Below are positions 1 to 6,770 of a DNA stretch of 9,259 nucleotides, piece after piece. Both the position numbers and the translations under genes were made by a program. The notes under the pieces are model-generated. The model was not told where the DNA came from and did no database searches. It was given only the letters and a program-made list of their open reading frames with translations. Location: assembly GCA_005877965.1 (NCBI GenBank), contig VBNP01000160.1, positions 1 through 9,259 on the forward strand, in the 5' to 3' direction. Position 1 is the first letter of the stretch; each line of letters begins with the position of its first letter. This DNA is from Gammaproteobacteria bacterium. GTDB taxonomy: Bacteria; Pseudomonadota; Gammaproteobacteria; Steroidobacterales; Steroidobacteraceae.

Positions 1-99
1 AGCGCGATAGCGCTCATAAGCGTCATCGCCCGAAGCCGCGCGCAACGCGCTCCACAGCGCCCCGGCGTGCCGCACGGCCCGGCGTGCCACGCCCCTCAT
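1..99 (-). CDS. ybdD: YbdD/YjiX-family small protein, 3' end outside the window
   Basis: An open frame starts with ATG at 99 and runs through 33 codons to the window edge without a stop. The visible protein begins MRGVARRAVRHAGALW and ends near DDAYERYRA. A tryptophan about 16 residues in, followed by a short spacer and a D-x-Y-E-R-Y-like segment, matches the start of the YbdD/YjiX family. These proteins of roughly 65 residues are classically encoded directly behind cstA or its relative btsT; their molecular role is poorly defined, though a link to transporter function is likely. The start codon overlaps the cstA stop codon as ATGA (96-99). No Shine-Dalgarno sequence precedes it, so translation probably depends on ribosomes finishing cstA. 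The call rests on position plus a short N-terminal match, since the C-terminal half is not visible. Confidence 0.75.
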   Translation of the reverse strand, partial: MRGVARRAVRHAGALWSALRAASGDDAYERYRA

Positions 100-2162
100 G
101 GCTGCGCCTGTGCCGCCGCGCTTTGCAGGCGGCTTGACTGATACGGCGCTTCCGAGCTCGAGCGCAGCGACAGCCCCCGCAGACGCCGCACGCACACCCT
201 CGCCATGTCGAGAATCACGAACCACAGGATCGCCAGGAGCAGCATCGTCAGCCAGGCATCGAGGCGCTGATTGAATATGAGTTGCGGGGCTACCGCGGCG
301 CGCTCCGGCGGCAGCGCCCCAAGGGCCAGCTTGCGCGCCAGGTCATCGGCCGCGGCGAACAGCCCGATGCGGCTGTCGGTGCTGGTGATCTTCTGCCAGG
401 CCGCGGTCGTGGTGACCAGCGCCACCCATGCGAGCGGCAGCAGCGTCACGAGCGCATAGCGCAGCTTGCCGGATTTGATGATGATCCCGGTCGCCACCGA
501 CAGCGCGATGCCGGCCAGCATCTGGTTGGAAATGCCGAACAGCGGCCAGAGGATGTTGACACCGCCGTTCGGGTCGATCACCCCGATGTACAGGAAGTAA
601 CCCCAGGCGCCGACCATGAGTGCGCTCGCCAGCAGCACCGACGGATACCACGAGGTACGCCCCAGGGGCCGCCACAGGTGCCCGAGCAGATCCTGCAGCA
701 TGAAGCGGCCGACGCGGGTGCCGGCATCGAGCACCGCCATGATGAACACCGCCTCGAACATGATGGCGAAGTGATACCACAGCGCCAGCAGTCCGCGGCC
801 GAAGGTGCTGCCGAAGATGCTCGCCATCCCCACCGCCAGCGACGGCGCCCCGCCGCTGCGCGCGAACAGGGTGCGCTCGCCCATGGCGCTGGCGAGCGCC
901 TGCATCTGCTCCACCGTGACCGGAAACCCCCAGCTGCTGATGGTGTGCACCGCCGCCGCCGGGGTCGCGCCCACGACCCCGGCGCCGGCGTTGATGGCGA
1001 AGTACACGCCCGGGTCGAGCAGCGTCGCGGCAATCAGCGCCATGATCGCCACGAACGACTCGAGCGCCATGCTGCCGTACCCGACCAGCCGCACGTCCGC
1101 CTCGCTGGTGATGAGTTTGGGAGTCGTGCCGCTCGCCACCAGTGCGTGAAACCCCGACACCGCACCGCAGGCGATGGTGATGAACACGAACGGAAACACC
1201 TTGCCGCCGAACAACGGGCCGGTGCCGTCGGTGAACGCCGTCACGGCCGGCATCTTGATCTGCGGGTGCGTCAGCACGATGGCCACCGCCAGCAACGCCA
1301 CCGTCCCGAGCTTCAGGAACGTCGACAGATAGTCGCGCGGCGCGAGCAGCAGCCACACCGGCAGGATCGCGGCGCAGAAGCCGTAGACGATCACGAAGCC
1401 CGCGAGCGCCATGGCCGCATAGTCGAACAGCGGGCGCAGCGCCGGCTGATGATCGATCCAGCCGCCGGCGAGGAGCGCCAGCAGCACCAGCGTCACGCCC
1501 AGCAACGATCCTTCCAGCACCCGCCCCGGCCGCCACAGCCGCAGGTACAGGCCGACGATCAGCGCCGCGGGGATGGTGCCGAACACCGTGGAGGCGGCCC
1601 ACGGGCTGTGCTTCATGACATTGACGATCACCAGCCCCAGCACCGCGCTCAGGATGATCATGATGATGAGCGTGCCAAGGAGCGCGGCAAAGCCGCCGAG
1701 CGGACCGAGCTCATCGCGCGCCATCTGGCCGAGACTGCGCCCGTCACGGCGCGTGGACAGCAGCAGGATCGTCATGTCCTGCACGCATCCGCCCAGCACC
1801 GCCCCCACCAGGATCCACAGCGTGCCCGGCAGATAGCCGAACTGTGCCGCGAGCGTCGGACCTACCAGCGGCCCCGGGCCGGCGATGGCGGCGAAATGAT
1901 GGCCGAACACGATCACGCGGTGCGTCGGCACAAAGTCGCGCCCATTGTTGAGCCGTTCGGCCGGAGTGGCGCGCGATGCATCGACGCTGAGCACGCGGGC
2001 GGCGATCCAGGCTGCGTAGAAGCGGTAGCCGAGAAGATAGATGCACACCGCCGCGGTCAGGATCCACAGAGCATTGATCGGCTCATGGCGGTGCAGCGCC
2101 ACGGCGCCGATGGCGATGGCGCCGGCGATCGCCAGCACGGCACCCGAGACTTTCTTCCTCAT
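96..2162 (-). CDS. cstA: Carbon starvation protein CstA-family inner-membrane transporter
   Basis: This is a 688-residue polytopic membrane protein of the CstA/BtsT family, close to the roughly 700 residues of E. coli CstA. Characterised members import pyruvate by cation symport and have also been linked to peptide uptake during starvation. The family core is plain: FGHHFAAIAGPGPLVGP (86-102), LPGTLWILVG then VLGGCVQD (111-129), STRRDGRSLG (136-145), and near residue 540-550 a LWPLFGISNQMLAG segment. Many hydrophobic segments run along the whole length. A longer frame reaches back to 2273, but the ATG at 2162 is chosen because the family N-terminus begins there, a GGAGA lies at 2170-2174 with 7 nt spacing, and it overlaps the hutF stop as ATGA. 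The usual GAGPLVGP motif reads GPGPLVGP here. A ybdD-like gene follows. The link to hutF suggests induction with histidine catabolism, but the substrate cannot be read from the sequence. Confidence 0.93.
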   Translation of the reverse strand: MRKKVSGAVLAIAGAIAIGAVALHRHEPINALWILTAAVCIYLLGYRFYAAWIAARVLSVDASRATPAERLNNGRDFVPTHRVIVFGHHFAAIAGPGPLVGPTLAAQFGYLPGTLWILVGAVLGGCVQDMTILLLSTRRDGRSLGQMARDELGPLGGFAALLGTLIIMIILSAVLGLVIVNVMKHSPWAASTVFGTIPAALIVGLYLRLWRPGRVLEGSLLGVTLVLLALLAGGWIDHQPALRPLFDYAAMALAGFVIVYGFCAAILPVWLLLAPRDYLSTFLKLGTVALLAVAIVLTHPQIKMPAVTAFTDGTGPLFGGKVFPFVFITIACGAVSGFHALVASGTTPKLITSEADVRLVGYGSMALESFVAIMALIAATLLDPGVYFAINAGAGVVGATPAAAVHTISSWGFPVTVEQMQALASAMGERTLFARSGGAPSLAVGMASIFGSTFGRGLLALWYHFAIMFEAVFIMAVLDAGTRVGRFMLQDLLGHLWRPLGRTSWYPSVLLASALMVGAWGYFLYIGVIDPNGGVNILWPLFGISNQMLAGIALSVATGIIIKSGKLRYALVTLLPLAWVALVTTTAAWQKITSTDSRIGLFAAADDLARKLALGALPPERAAVAPQLIFNQRLDAWLTMLLLAILWFVILDMARVCVRRLRGLSLRSSSEAPYQSSRLQSAAAQAQP
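2159..2162 (-). promoter_or_regulatory. ATGA stop/start overlap coupling hutF to cstA
   Basis: On the minus strand the cstA start ATG (2162-2160) overlaps the hutF stop TGA (2161-2159). A GGAGA Shine-Dalgarno at 2170-2174 lies inside the hutF 3' end. This layout normally lets ribosomes ending one gene restart at the next, and it implies one mRNA for both genes. Confidence 0.85.
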
Positions 2163-3550
2163 GGTGGCGTCTCCGAGGCGCGCAGGCGCTGGAGCGCGCG
2201 CGCGTAACGCGCCAGGATCGCGTCGCGCCTGTGATGGCGCCCGTTGCTCACGACCTTGACGCCGGCGCGCCACACGCAGTCGATGACGCCGCGGCCGCCG
2301 GCAAAGATCCAGCTGTCCAGGATCTCATCGTCGCGCCGTTCGAGCAGCGCCGGATGAGCGGGCATGAGGCTCACCACATCGAGCGGCGCTCCGACGGTGA
2401 GCCCCGCCGCACGCCCCGGCCCGGGCGCGCCGGCCTGCAGCACCTGCCGGCCACCTTCGAGCACGCCATCGAACAGGCACCGACCGGTTGAAGCGCCGGC
2501 GCCCGAGGCGAGAACGTTGCGCGCGCGTTGCCGCAGGCGCTGGGAGTACTCGAGGGTGCGCAGCTCTTCGGCGGCATCCAGCAGGATGTTGGAATCGCTG
2601 CCGATGCCGATGCGGCCGTGCTGCGCGAGGAAGGCCGCCGCCGGGAATATCCCATCGCCGAGACTCGCTTCGGTCAGCGGACACAGGCCGACCACCGCGT
2701 GCCGCGCGGCGACGCCCAGGAGCTCCGCGCGCGTGGCGTGGGTCGCGTGCACCAGGCACCAGCGTTCATCGACCGCCTGGTTGTCGAGCAGCCATTCGAC
2801 GGGCCGGCGGCCGCTCCACGCCACGCACTCCTCGACCTCGCGGGTCTGTTCCGCGACATGGATGTGGATGAGGCCGCCTTGCGCGAGTTGCACCACGGCG
2901 CCGAGCTCCTCCGGAGTCACCGCGCGCAGGCTGTGGGGCGCCACACCCACGCCCGCTCCGGCGAGCGTGCGCACCGCCTTGCGGCTGGCCTCGACGATGC
3001 GGGCGAAGCGCTCCGGATCGTTCACGAAGCGGCGCTGCCGGGCGGTGGGTGCGGTCCCGCCGAACCCGCTGTGCGCGTAGAAGGTCGGCAGCAGCGTGAG
3101 TCCAATTCCAGTGTGGCTCGCGGCCGCGGCGATGCGTCCGGCGAGCTCGCCGGGATCCGCGAACGGCACACCGGCATGGTCGTGGTGCAGGTAGTGAAAT
3201 TCTCCGACGTGCGTGAAGCCCCCCTCGAGCATCTCCGCGAACGCCAGCGCGCTGATCGCCTCGAACTCGTCCGGATCGATGTGCTCGACGAAGCGGTACA
3301 TGAGCTCACGCCAGCTCCAGAAGCTGTCGTCACCGGGTCCGCGGCGCTCGGTCAGCCCCGCAAGACCACGCTGGAAGGCGTGACTGTGCACGTTGGGAAG
3401 ACCGGGCAGCGCAATCCCATGGCGCTCATCGGTCTGCGCCGCCGCCACGTTCGCGGTAACGCGCTCGATGTATCCGTCGGTGGCGCTCAGGCGCACGCCC
3501 CGCGCCCAACCCTGCGGCAACAGCGCCGTTTCAAACCACAGGCTCGCCAT
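2159..3550 (-). CDS. hutF: Formimidoylglutamate deiminase HutF
   Basis: HutF is a cytoplasmic zinc amidohydrolase that deaminates N-formimino-L-glutamate to N-formyl-L-glutamate and ammonia, step four of the five-step histidine pathway. The 463-residue protein has the usual family length. Visible motifs are the metal-binding HSH (55-57) in LPNVHSHAFQRGLAG, FWSWRELMY (77-85) with R81, FHYLHH (118-123), PTFYAHSGFGG (155-165), PHSLRA (205-210), IHIHVAEQ (228-235) with H231 and E234, LVHATH (266-271) with H268, LCPLTEASLGDG (289-300), and GIGSDSN (315-321) with D319 as the expected metal and catalytic aspartate. All key positions look intact. The frame is open to 3832, but family proteins start at the segment MASLWFETALLP, so ATG 3550 is preferred; ATG 3559 is the alternative. 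Neither has a clear Shine-Dalgarno sequence. The gene is divergent from hutG, and its stop overlaps the cstA start. Confidence 0.95.
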   Translation of the reverse strand: MASLWFETALLPQGWARGVRLSATDGYIERVTANVAAAQTDERHGIALPGLPNVHSHAFQRGLAGLTERRGPGDDSFWSWRELMYRFVEHIDPDEFEAISALAFAEMLEGGFTHVGEFHYLHHDHAGVPFADPGELAGRIAAAASHTGIGLTLLPTFYAHSGFGGTAPTARQRRFVNDPERFARIVEASRKAVRTLAGAGVGVAPHSLRAVTPEELGAVVQLAQGGLIHIHVAEQTREVEECVAWSGRRPVEWLLDNQAVDERWCLVHATHATRAELLGVAARHAVVGLCPLTEASLGDGIFPAAAFLAQHGRIGIGSDSNILLDAAEELRTLEYSQRLRQRARNVLASGAGASTGRCLFDGVLEGGRQVLQAGAPGPGRAAGLTVGAPLDVVSLMPAHPALLERRDDEILDSWIFAGGRGVIDCVWRAGVKVVSNGRHHRRDAILARYARALQRLRASETPP

Positions 3551-3605
3551 GAGATACATTATTGATGATTGGCCGGCACCACGCAGCTGAAGGAGGTTCG
3601 GCCCG
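3551..3605. promoter_or_regulatory. Divergent hutF/hutG control region
   Basis: These 55 bases separate the start codons of two divergent genes that act in consecutive steps, so promoters for both should lie here or extend into the gene ends. The part next to hutF (3551-3570) is clearly AT-richer than anything nearby and carries weak -10-like strings (TACATT, TATTGA on plus; AATAAT on minus). No convincing -35/-10 pair and no clear HutC-type palindrome are visible. The promoter role follows from gene layout rather than from a recognised motif. Confidence 0.55.
3590..3596 (+). promoter_or_regulatory. Strong Shine-Dalgarno for hutG
   Basis: AAGGAGG at 3590-3596 is nearly the full anti-16S complement and stands 9 nt before a GTG codon at 3606. 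It fixes the hutG start at this GTG, because the first downstream ATG falls inside the conserved metal-binding motif of the protein. Confidence 0.85.
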
Positions 3606-4433
3606 GTGATCGAGCAGTCGGGAGCCCCGTGGCTCACGGTGCGGCGCGGCTCAGCGCCCCTGCTGCTGTGCATGCCGCACACCGGCACCAGCATACCGGC
3701 GGCCATCGAGGCGGACCTCGCCTCCCCGTGGCTGGCGCGCAAGGATACCGACTGGTGGATCGAGCGGCTGTACGGGTTTGCCGGGGACCTCGACGCCAGC
3801 ATCGTGCGCACCGGCGTCTCGCGCACGGTCATCGATGCGAATCGCGACCCGTCGGGCGCATCGCTCTACCCCGGACAGGCCACCACCGAGCTGTGTCCCA
3901 CCACTACCTTCGACGGCGAGCCACTGTACCGCACCGGGTGCGCGCCCGCGCCCGGGGAGGTCGCCGCGCGCCGACGCGAGTATTTCGAGCCGTATCACCG
4001 CGCCATAGAAGAGGAGATCGCGCGGCTGCGCCGCCTGCACCCGGCGCTGGTGGTGTACGACTGCCACTCGATCCGCTCAGCCGTCCCGCGCCTGTTCGCG
4101 GGCACTCTGCCTCACTTCAACCTGGGCAGCTTCTCCGGCGCGAGCTGCGCTGCCGCGCTGACGCAGCGCATCGAGCGGCTGTGCGATGCGACGGGCCTTG
4201 CCCGCGTCACCAACGGTCGTTTCAAGGGCGGCTACACGATCCGGCATTACGGACGCCCGCAGGACGGCGTGCACGCCGTGCAGATGGAGCTCGCATGCCG
4301 CGGTTACCTGCGCGAGCCGCTTGGGGCGGTCGACGAGGGGACCTGGCCGTGCGCGTGGGATGAGGGATTCGCCGCGCCGATGCGCGCCGTGCTGGAGCGA
4401 GTCCTCACGGCGTGCATCGGGTTTGTATCTTAG
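3606..4433 (+). CDS. hutG: N-formylglutamate deformylase HutG
   Basis: HutG (N-formylglutamate amidohydrolase family) hydrolyses N-formyl-L-glutamate to L-glutamate and formate, the last step of the pathway in which HutF makes the substrate. The 275-residue cytoplasmic protein has the expected length. Motifs in order are LLLCMPHTGTSIP (19-31), KDTDWWIERLYGFAGDL (46-62), VSRTVIDANRDPSG (71-84), ELCPTTTFDGEPLY (95-108), YDCHSIRSAVPRLF (151-164), LPHFNLGSFSGASC (168-181), GRFKGGYTIRHYG (204-216) and GVHAVQMELA (221-230). The histidines and acids that bind metal and substrate in the family are all present. The start is GTG, set by the strong AAGGAGG upstream. The gene is divergent from hutF, and at its 3' end its TAG overlaps the TAA of the convergent outer-membrane protein gene, leaving no room for a terminator between them. 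Confidence 0.95.
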   Translation: MIEQSGAPWLTVRRGSAPLLLCMPHTGTSIPAAIEADLASPWLARKDTDWWIERLYGFAGDLDASIVRTGVSRTVIDANRDPSGASLYPGQATTELCPTTTFDGEPLYRTGCAPAPGEVAARRREYFEPYHRAIEEEIARLRRLHPALVVYDCHSIRSAVPRLFAGTLPHFNLGSFSGASCAAALTQRIERLCDATGLARVTNGRFKGGYTIRHYGRPQDGVHAVQMELACRGYLREPLGAVDEGTWPCAWDEGFAAPMRAVLERVLTACIGFVS

Positions 4434-5086
4434 AAGCGGATACCGAAGCGGATCGGGATGTATTCGGTCGGTTCCTGGGTCTCGATGCGCTCGTAGCGAG
4501 CCTCGACGAACCAGGACTGGCCGCGGGGCAGCGCGAAGTCCATGCCGGCGCCCGCGTTCCAGGCGAAACGCGTCGTGTCCTCGCTCGCCACCGTGTTGGA
4601 CACGAAGCCCGGCCCGCAGAAAAACGGCTCGCACAGGAAGCCGTTCTGCGTGAGATCGATGCGGCGGTAACCCAGTCCCACCCCGCCGGTCACGTAGAAG
4701 CGCGTCCAGGCGTTGACCGGCGCCTCCAGCACCCCGCTCAGAAACCCGGTGACCGTCTGGCCGTAACCATTGTCGACCGGCGCCTGGTTCACGGCCTGAC
4801 CGAGTGCGATGAGCTCGTTGGTGGCGCTGAAGCGATTGTAATTCAGATCCGCCCGCAGCATGAACGGCTGCCCGGGAACCGGCCGCAGCGTGAATCCGGT
4901 GCCGATGCTCCAGCCGCTGTCGAGAAAGTCCGCGGTGCGTCCCTGCGTCACGCTGCCGCCACCGTCGATGAACCACTGCAGCGGTCGCGCGGCCGGGTAC
5001 TGATACCCCTGCGCGAGCGCCGGCGCGCTGCAACCCAACAGCGCCAGGGGCGCGAGTATGCGAATGTACGACTTCATGTCTTGCAT
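4430..5086 (-). CDS. Small outer-membrane beta-barrel protein of unknown function
   Basis: The 218-residue product has an N-terminal signal peptide (KSYIRILAPLALLGCSAPALA, residues 5-25) with a likely signal peptidase I cut after ALA at 25. Eight amphipathic strands can be marked: LQWFIDGGGSV, GWSIGTGFTLRP, FMLRADLNYNRF, QTVTGFLSGVLEA, RFYVTGGVGLGYRRI, RFAWNAGAGMDFAL, SWFVEARYERIE and YIPIRFGIRF. That number fits an OmpA/OmpX-size barrel, and the last residue is phenylalanine, as expected for recognition by the BAM complex. A loop holds two cysteines (FLCEPFFCG) that could form a disulfide. ATG 5086 is preferred because GAAGGA at 5094-5099 is 7 nt away; ATG 5089 and ATG 5077 are alternatives. 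It lies 55 bp behind the murJ stop and converges on hutG. No specific family or function is recognised. An LLGC string at 16-19 resembles a weak lipobox, so a lipoprotein signal cannot be excluded. Confidence 0.8.
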   Translation of the reverse strand: MQDMKSYIRILAPLALLGCSAPALAQGYQYPAARPLQWFIDGGGSVTQGRTADFLDSGWSIGTGFTLRPVPGQPFMLRADLNYNRFSATNELIALGQAVNQAPVDNGYGQTVTGFLSGVLEAPVNAWTRFYVTGGVGLGYRRIDLTQNGFLCEPFFCGPGFVSNTVASEDTTRFAWNAGAGMDFALPRGQSWFVEARYERIETQEPTEYIPIRFGIRF

Positions 5087-5099
5087 CATCCGGTCCTTC

Positions 5100-5119
5100 G
5101 GCTGAATTGGGGCTGAATT
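5100..5119. repeat. Direct repeat GGCTGAATT x2, 11-bp period
   Basis: GGCTGAATT occurs at 5100-5108 and again at 5111-5119, exactly 11 bp (about one helical turn) apart, in the 55-bp spacer upstream of the outer-membrane protein gene. The spacing would put both copies on the same face of the helix, as for a tandem-bound regulator. No known regulator consensus is recognised and chance duplication is possible. Confidence 0.5.
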
Positions 5120-5141
5120 AAGACCCGCGGCGGCGCAAGCC

Positions 5142-6730
5142 TCACGCCGCGCGACGCACCCTGCGGCGCACGGCGCGCACAATCTCGTGCACTTCGCCGA
5201 TCCCGAGCGCGTTGGCACACAGGAAGAACGCGCCAGCGGCGCTGCCGATGACAAGGATCAGGCTCACGCACTTGGGCCAGAAGCGCTGCACCGCCCAGTC
5301 GGCGAGCAGCAAGTGTGCCCCCGCCCAGGAAATCCCCAGGAGCACCGCCGAGGCCAGCGCGACCCTCCACAGGAGCGAGAGCATCGCCCGCGACTCCAGG
5401 CGCCCGAGATGTGAGCGCATGAGCAGATACAGAATGAGGAAGTTGCTGGTCGCTACGCAGGCGGTGGAGAACGCCAGCCCGCGATGACCCCAGCCGAAAT
5501 GCAGGGTGAGCATCCAGTTCAGGAGCAGGTTGAGGCCCACCGCGAGAAAGCTGACCATCATCGGTGTCTTGCGCCGATCGAGCGCGTAGAAGGCGTTCAC
5601 CAGCACCTTGAGCGCCGCGTAGCCGCACAGCCCGATGGCGTAGAAGCGCAGCGCCGCCGCAGATTCCGCCGTCTCGTGCGGCCCGAAACGGCCGTGCTGG
5701 TAGAGCACGGAGATGATGGGCTCGGCGAGCACCATGAGACCGACGCTCGCCGGGATGGTCATGAGAAACGCGAGCCGCATGCCGCGCGCCAGCTCGCTGC
5801 GAAACGCCTCGGTGTTGCCGGTCGCCGCCATGCGCGCCAGCAGCGGCAGCGCGACGGTGCCGAGCGCGACGCCGAAGATTCCCAGCGGCAGCTGCATGAG
5901 GCGGAACGCCACCGTCAGCCAGAAGGTCGGGCCGTCACCAAGCCGCGAGGCGAACACCGAGTTGACCAGCACATTCACCTGTGTAGTGCTCGCCGCGATC
6001 ACCGACGGGCCCATCAGGCGCAGGATCGCGCGCACCCCGGGGTCGCGCCAGCGAAGATCCGCGTGAAACCCGTAGCCCGTGCGGCGCAGCGCCGGCAGCT
6101 GCACCAGCAGCTGCAGCGTGCCGCCGATGAGGGTGCCGATGGCGAGTCCGAGAATCGCGTGCGGACCGAAGTGCGGGTCGAGCCAGTACCCCAACACCAC
6201 CCCGCCGACGATCGACCCCAGGTTGAAGAAGCTCGAGGCGGTCGCCGGCACGCCGAACACGTCGCGCGCGTTCAGCATGCCCATGACCAGCGCCGCCAGC
6301 GACACCAGCAGGATGAACGGGTACATGACCCGTGTCAGGGTTACGGTGAGCGCCGCCTTGCCCGGATCGAAGCCGGGCGCGAGGGCTGCCACCAGCCAGG
6401 GCGCCGTGATGATCCCCAGCACGGTGATCGCGCTCAGGGAGACGGCGGTAAGGGTTACGACCTTGTCGGCGAGTCGCCAGGCCGCGGCGTCGCCCTCCAG
6501 CGCCGCGGTGCGGGTGAACACCGTGACGAACGCCGTGGACAGCGCGCCTTCCCCGAACAGGTCGCGCAGCAGGTTCGGTATGCGAAAGGCGATGGTAAGA
6601 TCTGCTCGCGCGCCAGTCCCAGCACCCGGCTGCAGAGCACCGCGAGCCCGACGACGCCCGCGGCCCGGGTGTTCAGCCGCTCGGCGCGGCTGTCGGGTGC
6701 GGGCGGTGCCGCTGTCTCGCCTGAGGGCAT
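5142..6730 (-). pseudogene. murJ: Lipid II flippase MurJ (MviN), interrupted by an internal frameshifting deletion
   Basis: MurJ moves lipid II across the inner membrane for peptidoglycan synthesis; the intact family has 14 membrane helices and about 510-540 residues. Here ATG 6730, with GAGGG five bases upstream, opens a frame encoding residues 1-44, ending with the family's first helix and SRVLGLAREQI. That frame then degenerates and stops near 6455. The remaining protein continues in another frame from codon 6593 (IAFRIPNLLRDLFGEGALS) to the stop at 5142, 483 residues with all later helices recognisable, for example GVALGTVALPLLARMA. Between REQI and IAFRIPN family members carry about 17 residues including an FGAG...DAF motif; only 11 nt remain. 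Total length is 1589 nt, not divisible by three; adding about 40 nt would restore a product near 542 residues. A product starting at the internal ATG 6521 would lack helix 1 and most of the conserved entry region. It could be a decayed paralogue or an assembly error. Confidence 0.88.
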
Positions 6731-6741
6731 GAGGGCCCTCA
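6730..6741. repeat. Perfect 12-bp palindrome over the murJ start and ribosome binding site
   Basis: TGAGGGCCCTCA at 6730-6741 is its own reverse complement. It covers the murJ Shine-Dalgarno (GAGGG on minus) and touches the first base of the start codon. A second TGAGGGC copy lies at 6722-6728, just inside the gene. This could be an operator or a weak self-pairing site, but in GC-rich DNA it may be coincidence. Confidence 0.4.
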
Positions 6742-6770
6742 AGCTACCATCGGCCCGTGCCCGGCGCGAG

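Noticed and set aside
282..2207. Long plus-strand open frame (641 codons) opposite cstA
   Set aside because: It is antisense to an unmistakable CstA gene, its product is a low-complexity mix of Arg, His, Gln and Ala without any domain, and such frames are expected opposite GC-rich genes.
2528..3565. Plus-strand open frame (345 codons) opposite hutF
   Set aside because: It is antisense to a complete HutF with all catalytic residues; no domain is recognisable in the antisense product.
3551..3570. HutC-type operator near the hutF start
   Set aside because: TGTAT/ATACA half-sites are hinted at (ATACATT) but there is no matching second arm, so no palindromic operator can be supported.
3560..3832. 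N-terminal extension of HutF to 3832
   Set aside because: The extension is antisense to hutG, lacks family similarity, and would remove the space for the divergent promoters.
5126..5151. Possible rho-independent terminator after murJ (CGCGGCG / CGCCGCG inverted repeat)
   Set aside because: The stem is 7 bp with a 12-nt loop that includes the stop codon, and it is followed by GGTCTTAATT rather than a run of T. Such repeats are common in GC-rich DNA.
6455..6730. Separate small protein gene (91 codons) upstream of murJ
   Set aside because: Residues 1-44 are clearly the MurJ N-terminus and the rest is out-of-frame murJ sequence of abnormal composition; it is part of the broken murJ rather than its own gene.
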